From Bacillota bacterium (lineage in GTDB: Bacteria > Bacillota > Clostridia > Lachnospirales > CAG-274), in contig JAFUAF010000001.1 in NCBI GenBank assembly GCA_017460805.1, forward strand, positions 1-32,629: a stretch of 32,629 nucleotides of DNA, read 5' to 3'. The stretch's first letter is position 1. Each line of letters starts with the position of its first letter. The notes under the pieces were generated by a model that did not search any database, was not told the origin of the DNA, and was given only the letters and a program-made list of their open reading frames with translations. Shown here piece by piece: positions 6,354 to 15,088 of this stretch. The position numbers were made by a program, and so were the translations under genes.

Positions 6354-7490
6354 TTATTTGCTTATTGTTGTGTTTGAAAGAATGTCGGCGCAGTATTTCA
6401 GTACTGTGTCGGCATTTTTCTTTGAATAGCCGTCGTGTCCCGTGAATGTTATCTGAACGTCAGCCGCAAGGTTTGATGTTTTGTCAAAAATATGCGCGGT
6501 GTACCATATATCCATGCCGCCCGCATCCATTTCCTCAAAATCAATGCTAAGTGTATCGGTATCGACCATATTTTTAGTCTTTTTAAGCGATTTTTGATAG
6601 TCCTTTACATCCGAAAACTCTTCGATCGGAGCTTTGGACAGATTTAAAGTCAGTTCGCCGTCAAAACCGTCGTCGGCAAACTTGAATGTCATATAATCCT
6701 CGACTGTGTTGTAGCTTTGCAGACTGCTGTATAAAAACTTTTCGGGTATTTGATATGAGCATTTTGCCGTATCGTTATCCACGGTATAGGTATACAAAGC
6801 CTCGGGGTCATGTGCAAAATAAGCTGTGTAAAGGTCAAAGGAATGGTCGTCCGCATCTATTATGACCTTTCTGCCCGTTGAAGAGAATGTATCCGCGCCG
6901 ACAGCGTCGTATTTATCCTCAAAATAGACCATATCAAGACTTCCCTCGTCCATGCTGTCGCCGAAAAGTGCAATAACATCGGCATCTCTTGAAACGGAAT
7001 TCAGACCGCCCGGGAAGAACACGCTTGTCGAGCCCTCGGCAAAGCTTACATCTGCCGCGTATACAAGACAGTCATTGACAGCCGCTTCTTCCGTGCCCGT
7101 ATTCACATAATAAAGACAGACATGAAAATCGTTTTCGCCCGATGGCGATACCATATAATTATAGTCCGTATCAAATGACTGTAAAGTCGGTTCCGCACCC
7201 TCTTTTAATGTAAGCCCCGTAGCCTCGCTGAATTCTCCCACCGTCATTGGGAAAGTCAGAAGCTTGTCCTTTATCTGTATCTTGTTGCTGTAAAGCCCTG
7301 CGGATTTTATCTCCTCACAGGCTTCGCCCGTGGTAACGGAAACGACTTTTTCGTATGCCTCGGGTGCAGGGGTCTCCGTTACGGCTGTCTGCGCCGTGCC
7401 CGATTCGGGTGCAGGCGCTTCGCTGCCTTTGCTGCACGCACTTAACGCAAACGTAAGTGCAATTATAAGTGCCGCTCTCTTGAATTTCAT
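6354..7490 (-). CDS. Putative lipoprotein of unknown function
   Basis: The protein has 378 residues. The N-terminus MKFKRAALIIALTFALSAC is a lipoprotein signal with lipobox LSAC, so Cys19 would be lipidated and the protein held on the outer face of the membrane. A short Ala/Pro/Glu/Thr-rich stretch follows (20-45). The remainder is acidic and beta-rich with no motif I recognise. A strong AGGAGGAGA ribosome site and a good promoter precede it, so it is a single-gene unit, convergent with ohrR. It could be a ligand-binding or envelope-stress lipoprotein, but nothing in the sequence decides that. Confidence 0.8.
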   Translation of the reverse strand: MKFKRAALIIALTFALSACSKGSEAPAPESGTAQTAVTETPAPEAYEKVVSVTTGEACEEIKSAGLYSNKIQIKDKLLTFPMTVGEFSEATGLTLKEGAEPTLQSFDTDYNYMVSPSGENDFHVCLYYVNTGTEEAAVNDCLVYAADVSFAEGSTSVFFPGGLNSVSRDADVIALFGDSMDEGSLDMVYFEDKYDAVGADTFSSTGRKVIIDADDHSFDLYTAYFAHDPEALYTYTVDNDTAKCSYQIPEKFLYSSLQSYNTVEDYMTFKFADDGFDGELTLNLSKAPIEEFSDVKDYQKSLKKTKNMVDTDTLSIDFEEMDAGGMDIWYTAHIFDKTSNLAADVQITFTGHDGYSKKNADTVLKYCADILSNTTISK

Positions 7491-7522
7491 AATATCTCCT
7501 CCTAAATTAAAATTGTAATTTC

Positions 7523-7550
7523 ATTATAGCATATATAATAAAATTGTCAA
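7523..7550 (-). promoter_or_regulatory. Promoter of the lipoprotein gene
   Basis: Minus strand: perfect TTGACA (7550-7545), 16 bases, perfect TATAAT (7528-7523), 33 bases before the ATG at 7490. Confidence 0.8.
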
Positions 7551-7553
7551 ATT

Positions 7554-7576
7554 AAAAAAAGAGTGCCGAAGCACCC
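7554..7576 (-). terminator. UUCG-loop intrinsic terminator
   Basis: Minus strand: GGGTGC, TTCG, GCACTC and then seven T. The stem is capped by the very stable UUCG tetraloop. It ends the small membrane peptide gene and probably the chromate-transporter operon upstream of it. Confidence 0.88.
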
Positions 7577-7577
7577 T

Positions 7578-7673
7578 TTATTTGTTCAGTTTTTGCGAAA
7601 CAAGTATGCAGGCTGTCATAAACCCGAGTATACAGCCGACCGAAAGTGCCGCAAAGATATAAATAAAAATCAT
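7578..7673 (-). CDS. 31-residue single-span membrane peptide
   Basis: The peptide starts MIFIYIFAALSVGCILGFMT and ends ACILVSQKLNK. One hydrophobic segment covers residues 2-25 with a basic tail, so it should sit in the membrane with the C-terminus inside. CCGGAGA lies 8 bases before the ATG, and a strong terminator begins two bases after the stop; these two flanking signals are the main reason to call it a gene. It resembles the DUF3789-type small peptides, but the match is by eye. It lies 61 bases downstream of the second chromate-transporter gene on the same strand and may be co-transcribed with it. Confidence 0.65.
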   Translation of the reverse strand: MIFIYIFAALSVGCILGFMTACILVSQKLNK

Positions 7674-7734
7674 TTTATCATCTCCGGAATTTATTTTATA
7701 CTTATATTTTATCCGAAAAATGATTTATTAAACA

Positions 7735-8295
7735 TCAAAAACCGATAATTATCCCGACAACAGCACTTAAAGCAATATATATAACGGGATGTTTTTTGAA
7801 TTTACGCATCAGGACAAACAAAAGTACGGCAAAGATCATGCCTTTTATATGAAAGCCGTTTGAAATATCGCCCTGCAATAAAAGCTTGGGAAAGACAAGG
7901 CAGCTTGTGACGACACCAATGCCCGCCGCGGTTATAAGCGCCATTGAAGCAGGGCGCAAACCCGCAAAAATATTTTGAACATTTTGGCTGTCTTTGAATT
8001 TTTGTATAAACATCCTTACCAGAATACAGATTATGACCGACGGGCATACAAGACCGAAAGTTGCGGTCAGCCCGCCCAAAATGCCGTGAATGGTAAAACC
8101 CGTGTAGGTCGCCATATTTACGCCTATAGGCCCGGGGGTGGACTCGCTGACGGCTATCATATCAATTATAGCCGCGGGGTCAAACCAAGCCGTTTTTGCG
8201 GCAATTTCGTACAAAAAGGGCAGGGTGGCAAGTCCGCCGCCGACGGCAAAAAGCCCGACTTTGAAAAATTCCCAAAAAAGACGAAGAAAAATCAT
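7735..8295 (-). CDS. Chromate transporter family half-protein, second of a pair
   Basis: The protein has 186 residues with about six membrane segments. The family signature appears at the N-terminus, FFKVGLFAVGGGLATLPFL, followed by SESTPGPIGVN. Long ChrA proteins hold two such halves in one chain; this is the short form encoded as one of two adjacent genes, which are thought to pair in the membrane. The substrate may be chromate or another oxyanion; many gut anaerobes carry the pair and its natural substrate is unsettled. Its start overlaps the stop of the partner by four bases (ATGA), so the two are translationally coupled. Confidence 0.9.
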   Translation of the reverse strand: MIFLRLFWEFFKVGLFAVGGGLATLPFLYEIAAKTAWFDPAAIIDMIAVSESTPGPIGVNMATYTGFTIHGILGGLTATFGLVCPSVIICILVRMFIQKFKDSQNVQNIFAGLRPASMALITAAGIGVVTSCLVFPKLLLQGDISNGFHIKGMIFAVLLFVLMRKFKKHPVIYIALSAVVGIIIGF

Positions 8296-8840
8296 TTTTC
8301 GGCCTCCTTTTTTGAAAATTTACCGAATAAAAAGCCCGCTATGCCTGCGGCAACAACAAAAAAGCCCGTGCTTATATCCGTGAAGAGCGCAAGTATAAGA
8401 ACGACCGCAAATATCGTCAGACCAAATCGGTTTTTTATGGACTTTGACCATAGTTTTGATACCGCATCGAGTATCAGCACACAGACACAGACCTGTATAC
8501 CGCTGAAAGCGCGCTGTACATAAATATTGTCGGCAAAATTTGTAAGCAGGGAAGCAATAAGCAGAATAATTATAGTCGGCACAAAAACCATGCCAGCAGT
8601 AGCCACAACAGCACCCAAAACCCCTGCCTGTGAATGACCGACAAAGGTCGAAACATTTATGGCAATAACGCCCGGAGTGCATTGTCCGATAGCGTAATAA
8701 TCCAGTATCTCTTCCTGTGTCGCCCATTTTTTATTGTTTACTATTTCACGCTCCAGCAGCGGCAGCATGGCATAGCCCCCGCCGAAACACACCGCACCTA
8801 TCTTTGCAAAAGTCACAAATAATTCAAGTTTCTTGTTCAT
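8292..8840 (-). CDS. Chromate transporter family half-protein, first of a pair
   Basis: The protein has 182 residues. FAKIGAVCFGGGYAMLPLL and GQCTPGVIAINVSTFVG match the conserved GGG-x-AMLP and TPG-x-x-x-x-N motifs. About five or six membrane helices follow, with a basic end (KFSKKEAEK). A GGGAGA ribosome site precedes the ATG. It is transcribed first, from the promoter at 8871-8899, and overlaps the second half-gene by four bases. The pair forms the short-chain, two-protein version of ChrA. Confidence 0.9.
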   Translation of the reverse strand: MNKKLELFVTFAKIGAVCFGGGYAMLPLLEREIVNNKKWATQEEILDYYAIGQCTPGVIAINVSTFVGHSQAGVLGAVVATAGMVFVPTIIILLIASLLTNFADNIYVQRAFSGIQVCVCVLILDAVSKLWSKSIKNRFGLTIFAVVLILALFTDISTGFFVVAAGIAGFLFGKFSKKEAEK

Positions 8841-8870
8841 TTCGATTTCTCCCGGTATTTATTCTTATCA

Positions 8871-8899
8871 ATTATAACCCATGGAAGAAATTAAATCAA
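8871..8899 (-). promoter_or_regulatory. Promoter of the chromate-transporter pair
   Basis: Minus strand: TTGATT, 17 bases, perfect TATAAT, 31 bases before the ATG at 8840. The -35 lies in the 13-bp tandem repeat at 8885-8910. Confidence 0.7.
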
Positions 8900-8910
8900 G
8901 AAATTAAATC
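8885..8910. repeat. Perfect 13-bp tandem repeat
   Basis: AAGAAATTAAATC occurs twice head to tail (8885-8897, 8898-8910), followed by degenerate AT-rich copies to about 8935. The repeat holds a -35-like TTGATT in each copy on the minus strand. Confidence 0.7.
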
Positions 8911-8938
8911 AAAAAATTTTCAATATAATCAAAAAATA

Positions 8939-11257
8939 TTACCATACTCGGGCGGCAAGTACGGTCATATCGTCTTTCTGAAAGGGGGTGTTTGCTTTTG
9001 CCGTGCTTATTATCAGGTCGGCAAGCTCCTTTGGCTGGCGGACATCTGTGTTTTCAAGCAGTTCCGACAGCCATTTTTCACGTCTTGCGGGGTTTGTGTT
9101 GGCTTCGCTCACGCCGTCCGTTACCATAACTATCACATCATCGGGCATAAGCTGTTTTGTGTAGGTCTCGGTATCGACGGCGCTTAAAATGCCGACGGGC
9201 AGGGAGGAAGAACGTATCGGTTCGGCTTTTTTGCCGCGCAGAACAAAGCTTGCGGCAGCACCGATCTTTATAAACTCGCTCATGCCGCTGTAAAGGTCTA
9301 TGCTGCAAATATCGAGGGTGGAGAAGATATCCTCCCTTGCACGCATCAAAAGCACCGAATTTATCATGTTTATCGCCATTTTCTTTTCAAAGCCCGCCGA
9401 AACAAATTCCTCGTAAAGTTCTATTGAAGCCGCGCTTTCTTCCCTTGCGGCAGAGCCGTAGCCCATGCCGTCCGAGAGTGCAAGCAGATATTTTCCGTTG
9501 TCAAAATGTACGTTTGTATAGCTGTCGCCGCAGACTTTGTCTTTCGGCACGCTTACACCATAAGCGGAGATGCGAAGTTTCTCGCTCTCCGCAAGGTGCA
9601 GGCGGCAGCAGTTGTCGTCACTTATGCGGCAGTCGCTCCCTTTGCGGCTCATTTTTATGCCAAGGCTGCGGCTTACAAGGGGGATTATGTTGTTTACGCA
9701 GCTGTTGCAGCCATAACAGTTGTCAAGGGTAATGAGCGCTTCTGTGCGTCCGTCGCTGTTGGTGTAGACAACGGCATTACGGATATTAAGCGGATATTTT
9801 GAAAGTTCTTCAAGCAGGTCCTTGCTCTTTTGATTGTCAAATACAAGGCCTGTGTCCAAGTCGCGCCACAGCTTTTTTATCAGCTCCGCCACGGAAGATA
9901 TCTGACAGCCTATCATTTCGCGGCTTTGTGCTATGCGTTTCTGCCACATGGTATTGATATTGCGTATTTCGTAGATATGTGTTATAACGCCAAGCATTTC
10001 ATTTATGTGCGAACAATGCTGACGAAAGACCGCGGGCACATCATCGGCACTCGCAGAGCCGTTTTTCTCAAAAATTTTCAGTACATCGAGAATTGACTCG
10101 TATGTATAATTAAAACGCTGTTCCCAGCAAAATTTACTGTATTTGCAGTCCATACAGGTCTTGGCGGCGATATCGTCCACCAGAGCCGCGGCATCCTGCG
10201 AGCGCGGCAGATATATCTTTTCGGATGAAGCGCGGGTCAGAGCCTTTGAAAGCCGCCCGAAGGACTGTGAAAAACTTTTAAGGCGCATGGAAGTTATCTC
10301 TTTTACAAGTGCGCCGTATTCAAGCGAACGCGAAATCCCCGTATCAACGGGCGCAGAGACCGCAAGATAAAGCTTTTCGGGGATAAAAGCCACTGTCAGA
10401 CCCGCAAGCAAAAGAGCACAAAGAGAGCCGATATTCAAAAGCGAGGGCTGACGATAAAGAGCCATAGGCACAGCGCCCATTGCAAAGCCCAAAGCAGTCA
10501 GAAACCTGTGCTTTTTGGATAATACGGTCGCAAAAATACTGCCTGTTATAAGTACGGGCATGGCACGGGCATCTTCGGTATGACTGAATATGCTGACAAG
10601 CCCCATAATGGCGCTGCCGCTTATGCTGAGTGAAAAACCGCATTTGCAGCACAGCAGAAGAATAAAAACCAGCATCATATAAAGGCTTAGAGGATTGTAG
10701 CCGCCCGCTCCCGCAGAGCCCGATATCATGCAGCAGAGGATAAGGCTTAAACTGAGCATTTCCTCGCTTTCTATGGTGCTTTTGCTTTTTTTCATAAAAA
10801 TAAGGTCGGATGCGGTGTTGAAAATATAGCAGATAAAGCCCGCAAGAAGTCCTTCCAAAACAGCAAGCGCCATGTAAAAGAGCGTGATATGCTCCGAGAC
10901 CGAGAACAAGACCCCGCCCGTAAGCATGGAAATGCCGCAGATAACGCTTTTGCCGAGTGCTGTCGGCTGTATTTTTTTCAGCGTAAAAATATATGCAAGC
11001 ATTGCGTTTACAGCGATAGCAATTATGTATCTTGCAATATAGAGCCGTCTGCCGATACTTAAAAGCCCAAGCACCGCAAACACACAAGCCGTCGGGAACG
11101 GGCTTTCAAACGCAAGCGAACCGACATATCCCAAAATCACGGGGTCAATGGTGTCAAAAAGTATCACCCTGCCCATAAAAAAGGCGGCTGCGCCAAAAAT
11201 ATGCGGTATGGCGCGGATAAGTAAATCGGCAGTTTTTTTGTTTATCTTTGTGTTCAT
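8939..11257 (-). CDS. spoIIE: Stage II sporulation protein E, membrane-bound PP2C phosphatase
   Basis: The protein has 772 residues. About ten hydrophobic segments fill residues 10-310, a linker follows, and the C-terminal 200 residues form a PP2C-type phosphatase: LALSDGMGYGSAAREES holds the metal-binding Asp-Gly-Met-Gly, and VIVMVTDGVSEANTN the second Asp. In spore formers this enzyme dephosphorylates SpoIIAA in the forespore, releasing sigma F, and helps polar septation. The ATG at 11257 follows GGAGG; the longer reading starts in the promoter. Length is close to the family norm of about 800. A cysteine-rich stretch at about 360-400 (CMDCKYSKFCWEQRF) is typical of clostridial members. Confidence 0.93.
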   Translation of the reverse strand: MNTKINKKTADLLIRAIPHIFGAAAFFMGRVILFDTIDPVILGYVGSLAFESPFPTACVFAVLGLLSIGRRLYIARYIIAIAVNAMLAYIFTLKKIQPTALGKSVICGISMLTGGVLFSVSEHITLFYMALAVLEGLLAGFICYIFNTASDLIFMKKSKSTIESEEMLSLSLILCCMISGSAGAGGYNPLSLYMMLVFILLLCCKCGFSLSISGSAIMGLVSIFSHTEDARAMPVLITGSIFATVLSKKHRFLTALGFAMGAVPMALYRQPSLLNIGSLCALLLAGLTVAFIPEKLYLAVSAPVDTGISRSLEYGALVKEITSMRLKSFSQSFGRLSKALTRASSEKIYLPRSQDAAALVDDIAAKTCMDCKYSKFCWEQRFNYTYESILDVLKIFEKNGSASADDVPAVFRQHCSHINEMLGVITHIYEIRNINTMWQKRIAQSREMIGCQISSVAELIKKLWRDLDTGLVFDNQKSKDLLEELSKYPLNIRNAVVYTNSDGRTEALITLDNCYGCNSCVNNIIPLVSRSLGIKMSRKGSDCRISDDNCCRLHLAESEKLRISAYGVSVPKDKVCGDSYTNVHFDNGKYLLALSDGMGYGSAAREESAASIELYEEFVSAGFEKKMAINMINSVLLMRAREDIFSTLDICSIDLYSGMSEFIKIGAAASFVLRGKKAEPIRSSSLPVGILSAVDTETYTKQLMPDDVIVMVTDGVSEANTNPARREKWLSELLENTDVRQPKELADLIISTAKANTPFQKDDMTVLAARVW

Positions 11258-11284
11258 TTTAAATTCCTCCGTATTTGTAACATA

Positions 11285-11317
11285 ATTATACAAAATACGG
11301 AGGATGAAATTTGTCAT
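11285..11317 (-). promoter_or_regulatory. spoIIE promoter with a 21-base spacer
   Basis: Minus strand: ATGACA (11317-11312), 21 bases, perfect TATAAT (11290-11285). In Bacillus the Spo0A-activated spoIIE and spoIIG promoters have this unusual wide spacing. TGTCGGT just upstream (near 11349) matches the Spo0A box TGTCGAA at 5 of 7 positions. Spo0A control is inferred. Confidence 0.5.
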
Positions 11318-11401
11318 AATATGGTAGTATATCCGCAGAAATTACCGACAAATTAATACAATTTGCGCACAAGGACAAATATTAATTTATAGTAAGCGAA
11401 T

Positions 11402-11441
11402 TAAATAATTGGACTTAAGCTCGCTTGAGTACAATTATTTA
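11402..11441. repeat. 40-base near-perfect hairpin
   Basis: TAAATAATTG (11402-11411) pairs exactly with CAATTATTTA (11432-11441), and ACTTAAGC (11413-11420) pairs with GCTTGAGT (11423-11430) apart from one G-T. It stands between spoIIE and the small XRE gene without a T-run, so it may be a processed RNA end, an operator or a small repeat. Confidence 0.55.
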
Positions 11442-11454
11442 TGAGCCCTATCAT

Positions 11455-11489
11455 ATCGTGAACGTCCAAATATTTTTGACGTTCACGAT
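11455..11489 (-). terminator. Perfect 12-bp stem at the end of the small XRE gene
   Basis: ATCGTGAACGTC (11455-11466) and GACGTTCACGAT (11478-11489) are exact inverted copies. The XRE stop codon lies inside the second arm. The loop is T-rich on the plus strand but no T-run follows, so termination strength is unclear; it could also be a protein-binding palindrome. Confidence 0.5.
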
Positions 11490-11722
11490 AAAAGCTCGTC
11501 GGAGGTTACGGAAAAGATCATTGCAAGTGTTTTTACCTCGATATCCGTGACGGGTCGGGTCTGTCCCTCCAATTTGGACAGGGAGGACGGATTGATGTCG
11601 ATACCGTGTGTTTGCAGCTTTGCAAGCAGTTCTTTTTGCTTTAAATTATTCTTTTTTCTTAATTCGGTCACTTTTGCGCCGACTATATTTTTGTCGCCAA
11701 GTGCTTGTTTTCGTGGTTTCAT
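11483..11722 (-). CDS. Small XRE-family regulator
   Basis: The protein has 79 residues and is almost only a helix-turn-helix domain. It begins MKPRKQALGDKNIVGAKVTE, then LRKKNNLKQKELLAKLQTHGI and INPSSLSKLEGQTRPVTDIE. I prefer the ATG at 11722 because AGGTG lies 8 bases before it; a GTG three codons earlier overlaps that site. The protein resembles stand-alone Clostridia regulators that read a second strand of the HTH with 'DINPSSLSKLEGQ'. Neighbours are spoIIE (same strand) and the divergent pectate lyase gene, whose promoter lies 77 bases away, so either could be a target. It lacks a sensing domain. Confidence 0.85.
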   Translation of the reverse strand: MKPRKQALGDKNIVGAKVTELRKKNNLKQKELLAKLQTHGIDINPSSLSKLEGQTRPVTDIEVKTLAMIFSVTSDELLS

Positions 11723-11798
11723 ATTGCTCACACCTAAAATGTTTTTTTATTTATTATAAAAGTAACGGCATATGTTTTAATTCCTGTGGAGAATTATG

Positions 11799-11827
11799 TT
11801 GACAAATTTTTGCTGATATGCTATACT
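11799..11827 (+). promoter_or_regulatory. Promoter of the pectate lyase pair
   Basis: Perfect TTGACA (11799-11804), 17 bases, TATACT (11822-11827). It leaves a long AT-rich leader of about 118 bases before the first lyase ATG. I see no known riboswitch in that leader. Confidence 0.8.
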
Positions 11828-11952
11828 TAAAAATAATTAAATAGAAATAAATAAAAATAATGTTGTTTTTTTTAACGAAAAAAATCTGTACGGATGTTAT
11901 TTAGTTTGAAGAATTATTTGTTAATTATACAAACGAAAGAGAGGGGTAAAAT

Positions 11953-14900
11953 ATGAAATTTAAAAAAATTATCGGTACGGTTTTATCAATGTCGATAATA
12001 TTAAATTCCGTAGGGGCGGTAAATGTTTGTGCGGCAAAGAATGAGCTTGTTGCTTTCCCGGGTGCGGAGGGCGGAGGTATGTACACCAAGGGTGCAAGAG
12101 CGGCGAATAATTTTGAAATTTATCATGTAACAAACCTTAATGACAGCGGAGAGGGGTCTTTTCGTGATGCGGTTTCGCAAAGTAACCGAATAATAGTTTT
12201 TGACATTGCGGGAACGATTTTACTTGAAGATAAGATAATTATAAAATCAAATAATCTGACGATATTGGGACAGACAGCGCCCGGTGAAGGTGTTTGTATA
12301 GGCGGAGATTCGGTGCAGTTTGAATACTGCGACAATATTATTATACGCTATCTACGTTTCAGAAGCAGCGAAGGCAGTTATGAGGACAGTTTGGGCGGCA
12401 AAGGATGCAGCAATGTAATTATAGATCATTGCTCTTTAAGTTGGTCTGTGGATGAATTATTAAGCTGGTACGGCAATACTAACTTTACCGCACAGTGGAA
12501 TATTATCAGTGAGGCGCTGCGTAATTCCACACATGATAAAGGAACACATGGCTACGGCGGTCTTTGGGGCGGCACAAATGCAAGTTTTCACCATAATCTG
12601 CTTGCAAATAACGAAAGCAGGAACCCGCGTATAGGCTCTACCGAAACGTTGCGTGCATCCGTACCCGATACCGAAGCACTTATCGATGTAAGAAACAATG
12701 TTATATACAGTTGGAGTAAAAATGCGGGCTACGGCGGAGAAAACGGTGTCAGGGTAAATTTTGTAAACAACTATTTTAAACCGACCGATATTGCAATAGT
12801 GCATACATTTTACGAGTTTTACAGCGGAAGAAATTCTTGTATAGACGGTGTTGACAGTCAATCGACAACCTTACATTTAAGCGGAAATGTAATGGAAGGT
12901 ATGAAGGACCTTACCGATGATAATTATAAAGGGCTTGACTTTTTCAGCAACGGTCAATATTGGTGGATAAAACGTGAAAACATTTCGGAAAAAGGCGTTG
13001 TTATGCACGGGTTTGAAAAAACCGACAAAGAGGTACCCGAAGTGCTGCTGCCAAACGATCAATACCTTTCGGATTATCCCGTAAAAACGCAGACCGCAGA
13101 AGAAGCGTACACCGATGTTTTGAAATATGCGGGAGCAAGTTTTCGCAGAGACACAATAGACGAAAGAGTTATAAACAATGTTAAAAACGGCGAATATCCA
13201 AACGGCAGCAACGGCAGTATAGGCTTTGTTGACAGCATATATGATGTCGGAGGTTATTGTTATCTCTATGAGGGAGAAAAGCCTGCCGATACGGATGCTG
13301 ACGGCATCCCCGATGAATGGGAGGATAAAAACGGACTTGATAAAGACGACCCGACCGATGCGGTAAAAATTTCTTCAAGCGGCTATACAAATATTGAGGT
13401 ATATGCAAACAGCCTTGTTGAAAAATTTGAGGAAAAGAGCGTTGACAGGTCGGAACTTGGGCTTGCGGTATCACGTTTTATGAACCTTGAAAAATGGAAA
13501 TATTATGAAAATGATATAAACAATATAGCCGAAGAAGCGGAAAAGGCAAAACTTATGCTCGAAACAAGCCAAGATCAAGCGGAAATAGATGCCGAGACCG
13601 AAAAACTTAACGCTATGACAGGTGCTCTTAAATTTAGATATAAAGCTATTTTACAGGTATTGATAGACGAAACGGAGCAAACGGTCTATACGCACGAGCC
13701 GCCATATTCCCGCGAAAGTATGGATGTTTTGAACACAGCACTCAACAAAGCCAAAAACGACCTTTCCGAAAACGATGATGACGAGCTTTTTAAAAAAGAT
13801 ACCGAAAACCTGCAAAAAGCTATTGACGGTCTTGAAGAAAGTATTATTGACGAATTTAACACAAAAGTGGAAAATACAGTCGCTCAATATATAACAAGCG
13901 GCAAATACACAAAATCTTCAACAGAGCTTATGCAGTCGGTAATAGACGAGGCAAACGAACTTGCTTCACGCTCTGATTACACAAACGCCGAACTTCGCGC
14001 AATGATGGACAAAATTGACGAGACCGCAAAGCAAATGGTGCTTTTGGACACAAACTCAATAAAAAATATTTTAAGTTATCTGTCGGGCGGTATTTTTGCG
14101 GAAGAATATTTAACGGAAAACTCAAAAACGGTGCTGGCAAACCTTAAACACGAGGCAGCGGAAATTGCACAAAACCCCGACGGCGAAAACGAAACTTCCG
14201 CCAAATTTTATGACAAGGTAAAAAATGCTTTGGTAAATCTTGAATATGCCGACAATTACAAATCAATGATATTTACCGAGGATTTTGAGACAGAGAACGA
14301 CGAGATAAAAGAAACGGCGGAATATATCAAAGAGGACGGCAATACTTATATCAAGCCAAATGATGTAAACTCAAAAATATCGATCCCCTTTGATAAAACA
14401 GATGACGATACCTATATTTCAATGGATTTTAAATTCAGCGAAGAAGATGCGGGAACGATGCTTTTCAATTATGCGCTTGAAAACAACTGGGATATAGGTG
14501 TGGGTGTCCGTTATTTGCCCGAAAGCGGTATGACACTTTCGGTTGTTTATGACAACAACAAGAATTATATGAACTATGATACCATACCGCAAATTCCCGT
14601 TATTATAAAGGGTTGGAACAAAGCGTTCTGTAATTATAACGGCGAAACGGGCGTGTTAAGCGTATATATCAATAACGCGCTTGTTTATAAAAATGAAATG
14701 ACACAAAAGGTAGGCGGCAATAAAAAAGCCGTTGGATGTGAGGTTTCGGCTGCTACATTTTGGGGAATGGTGCTGTCGACCAATCAGAAAAATTGTGTTT
14801 GGGATAATTTGACATTATTCAAACTCGGTGCGGAAAACAAATATATTTACGGTGATGCGGACTGTGACGGACAAATAACGGCAACGGATGCTTCTTTGAT

Positions 14901-15069
14901 AATGCAAAAGACTTTGACCGAAAACGCAGTCTTGCCGATAGAAAACAAAACTTCGGATTGGATGAAATATATTGACGTGGATGCAGACGGCAATGTCACA
15001 GCAAGCGATGCGGCAATGATACTTCAAAAAACATTAAACGAAAAATTAACAATGCCCGCGGAAAAATAG
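11953..15069 (+). CDS. Secreted pectate lyase (PL1-like) with lectin-like domain and dockerin
   Basis: The protein has 1038 residues and a signal peptide at 1-28. The catalytic parallel beta-helix runs about 30-440: AFPGAEGGGMYTKGARAAN, LGQTAPGEGVCIGGD, VIIDHCSLSWSVDE and ESRNPRIG, whose Arg/Pro pattern fits the pectate lyase active site. Residues 445-485 hold DTDADGIPDEWE and GYTNIEVYAN, a module common in such lyases. Residues 490-770 are helical FIVAR-like repeats; 772-958 look like a concanavalin-type lectin fold; 965-1038 is a dockerin with two loops (GDADCDGQITATDA, DVDADGNVTASDA). It cleaves pectate by beta-elimination with calcium. AGAGGGG precedes the ATG. The next gene is a paralogue 19 bases away. 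Confidence 0.9.
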   Translation: MKFKKIIGTVLSMSIILNSVGAVNVCAAKNELVAFPGAEGGGMYTKGARAANNFEIYHVTNLNDSGEGSFRDAVSQSNRIIVFDIAGTILLEDKIIIKSNNLTILGQTAPGEGVCIGGDSVQFEYCDNIIIRYLRFRSSEGSYEDSLGGKGCSNVIIDHCSLSWSVDELLSWYGNTNFTAQWNIISEALRNSTHDKGTHGYGGLWGGTNASFHHNLLANNESRNPRIGSTETLRASVPDTEALIDVRNNVIYSWSKNAGYGGENGVRVNFVNNYFKPTDIAIVHTFYEFYSGRNSCIDGVDSQSTTLHLSGNVMEGMKDLTDDNYKGLDFFSNGQYWWIKRENISEKGVVMHGFEKTDKEVPEVLLPNDQYLSDYPVKTQTAEEAYTDVLKYAGASFRRDTIDERVINNVKNGEYPNGSNGSIGFVDSIYDVGGYCYLYEGEKPADTDADGIPDEWEDKNGLDKDDPTDAVKISSSGYTNIEVYANSLVEKFEEKSVDRSELGLAVSRFMNLEKWKYYENDINNIAEEAEKAKLMLETSQDQAEIDAETEKLNAMTGALKFRYKAILQVLIDETEQTVYTHEPPYSRESMDVLNTALNKAKNDLSENDDDELFKKDTENLQKAIDGLEESIIDEFNTKVENTVAQYITSGKYTKSSTELMQSVIDEANELASRSDYTNAELRAMMDKIDETAKQMVLLDTNSIKNILSYLSGGIFAEEYLTENSKTVLANLKHEAAEIAQNPDGENETSAKFYDKVKNALVNLEYADNYKSMIFTEDFETENDEIKETAEYIKEDGNTYIKPNDVNSKISIPFDKTDDDTYISMDFKFSEEDAGTMLFNYALENNWDIGVGVRYLPESGMTLSVVYDNNKNYMNYDTIPQIPVIIKGWNKAFCNYNGETGVLSVYINNALVYKNEMTQKVGGNKKAVGCEVSAATFWGMVLSTNQKNCVWDNLTLFKLGAENKYIYGDADCDGQITATDASLIMQKTLTENAVLPIENKTSDWMKYIDVDADGNVTASDAAMILQKTLNEKLTMPAEK

Positions 15070-15088
15070 GGATAAGGGGGAAAACAAA

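Noticed and set aside
8885..8937. CRISPR-like or iteron array in the AT-rich repeats before spoIIE's end
   Set aside because: Only two exact 13-bp units, head to tail and without spacers; better explained as simple sequence with a promoter.
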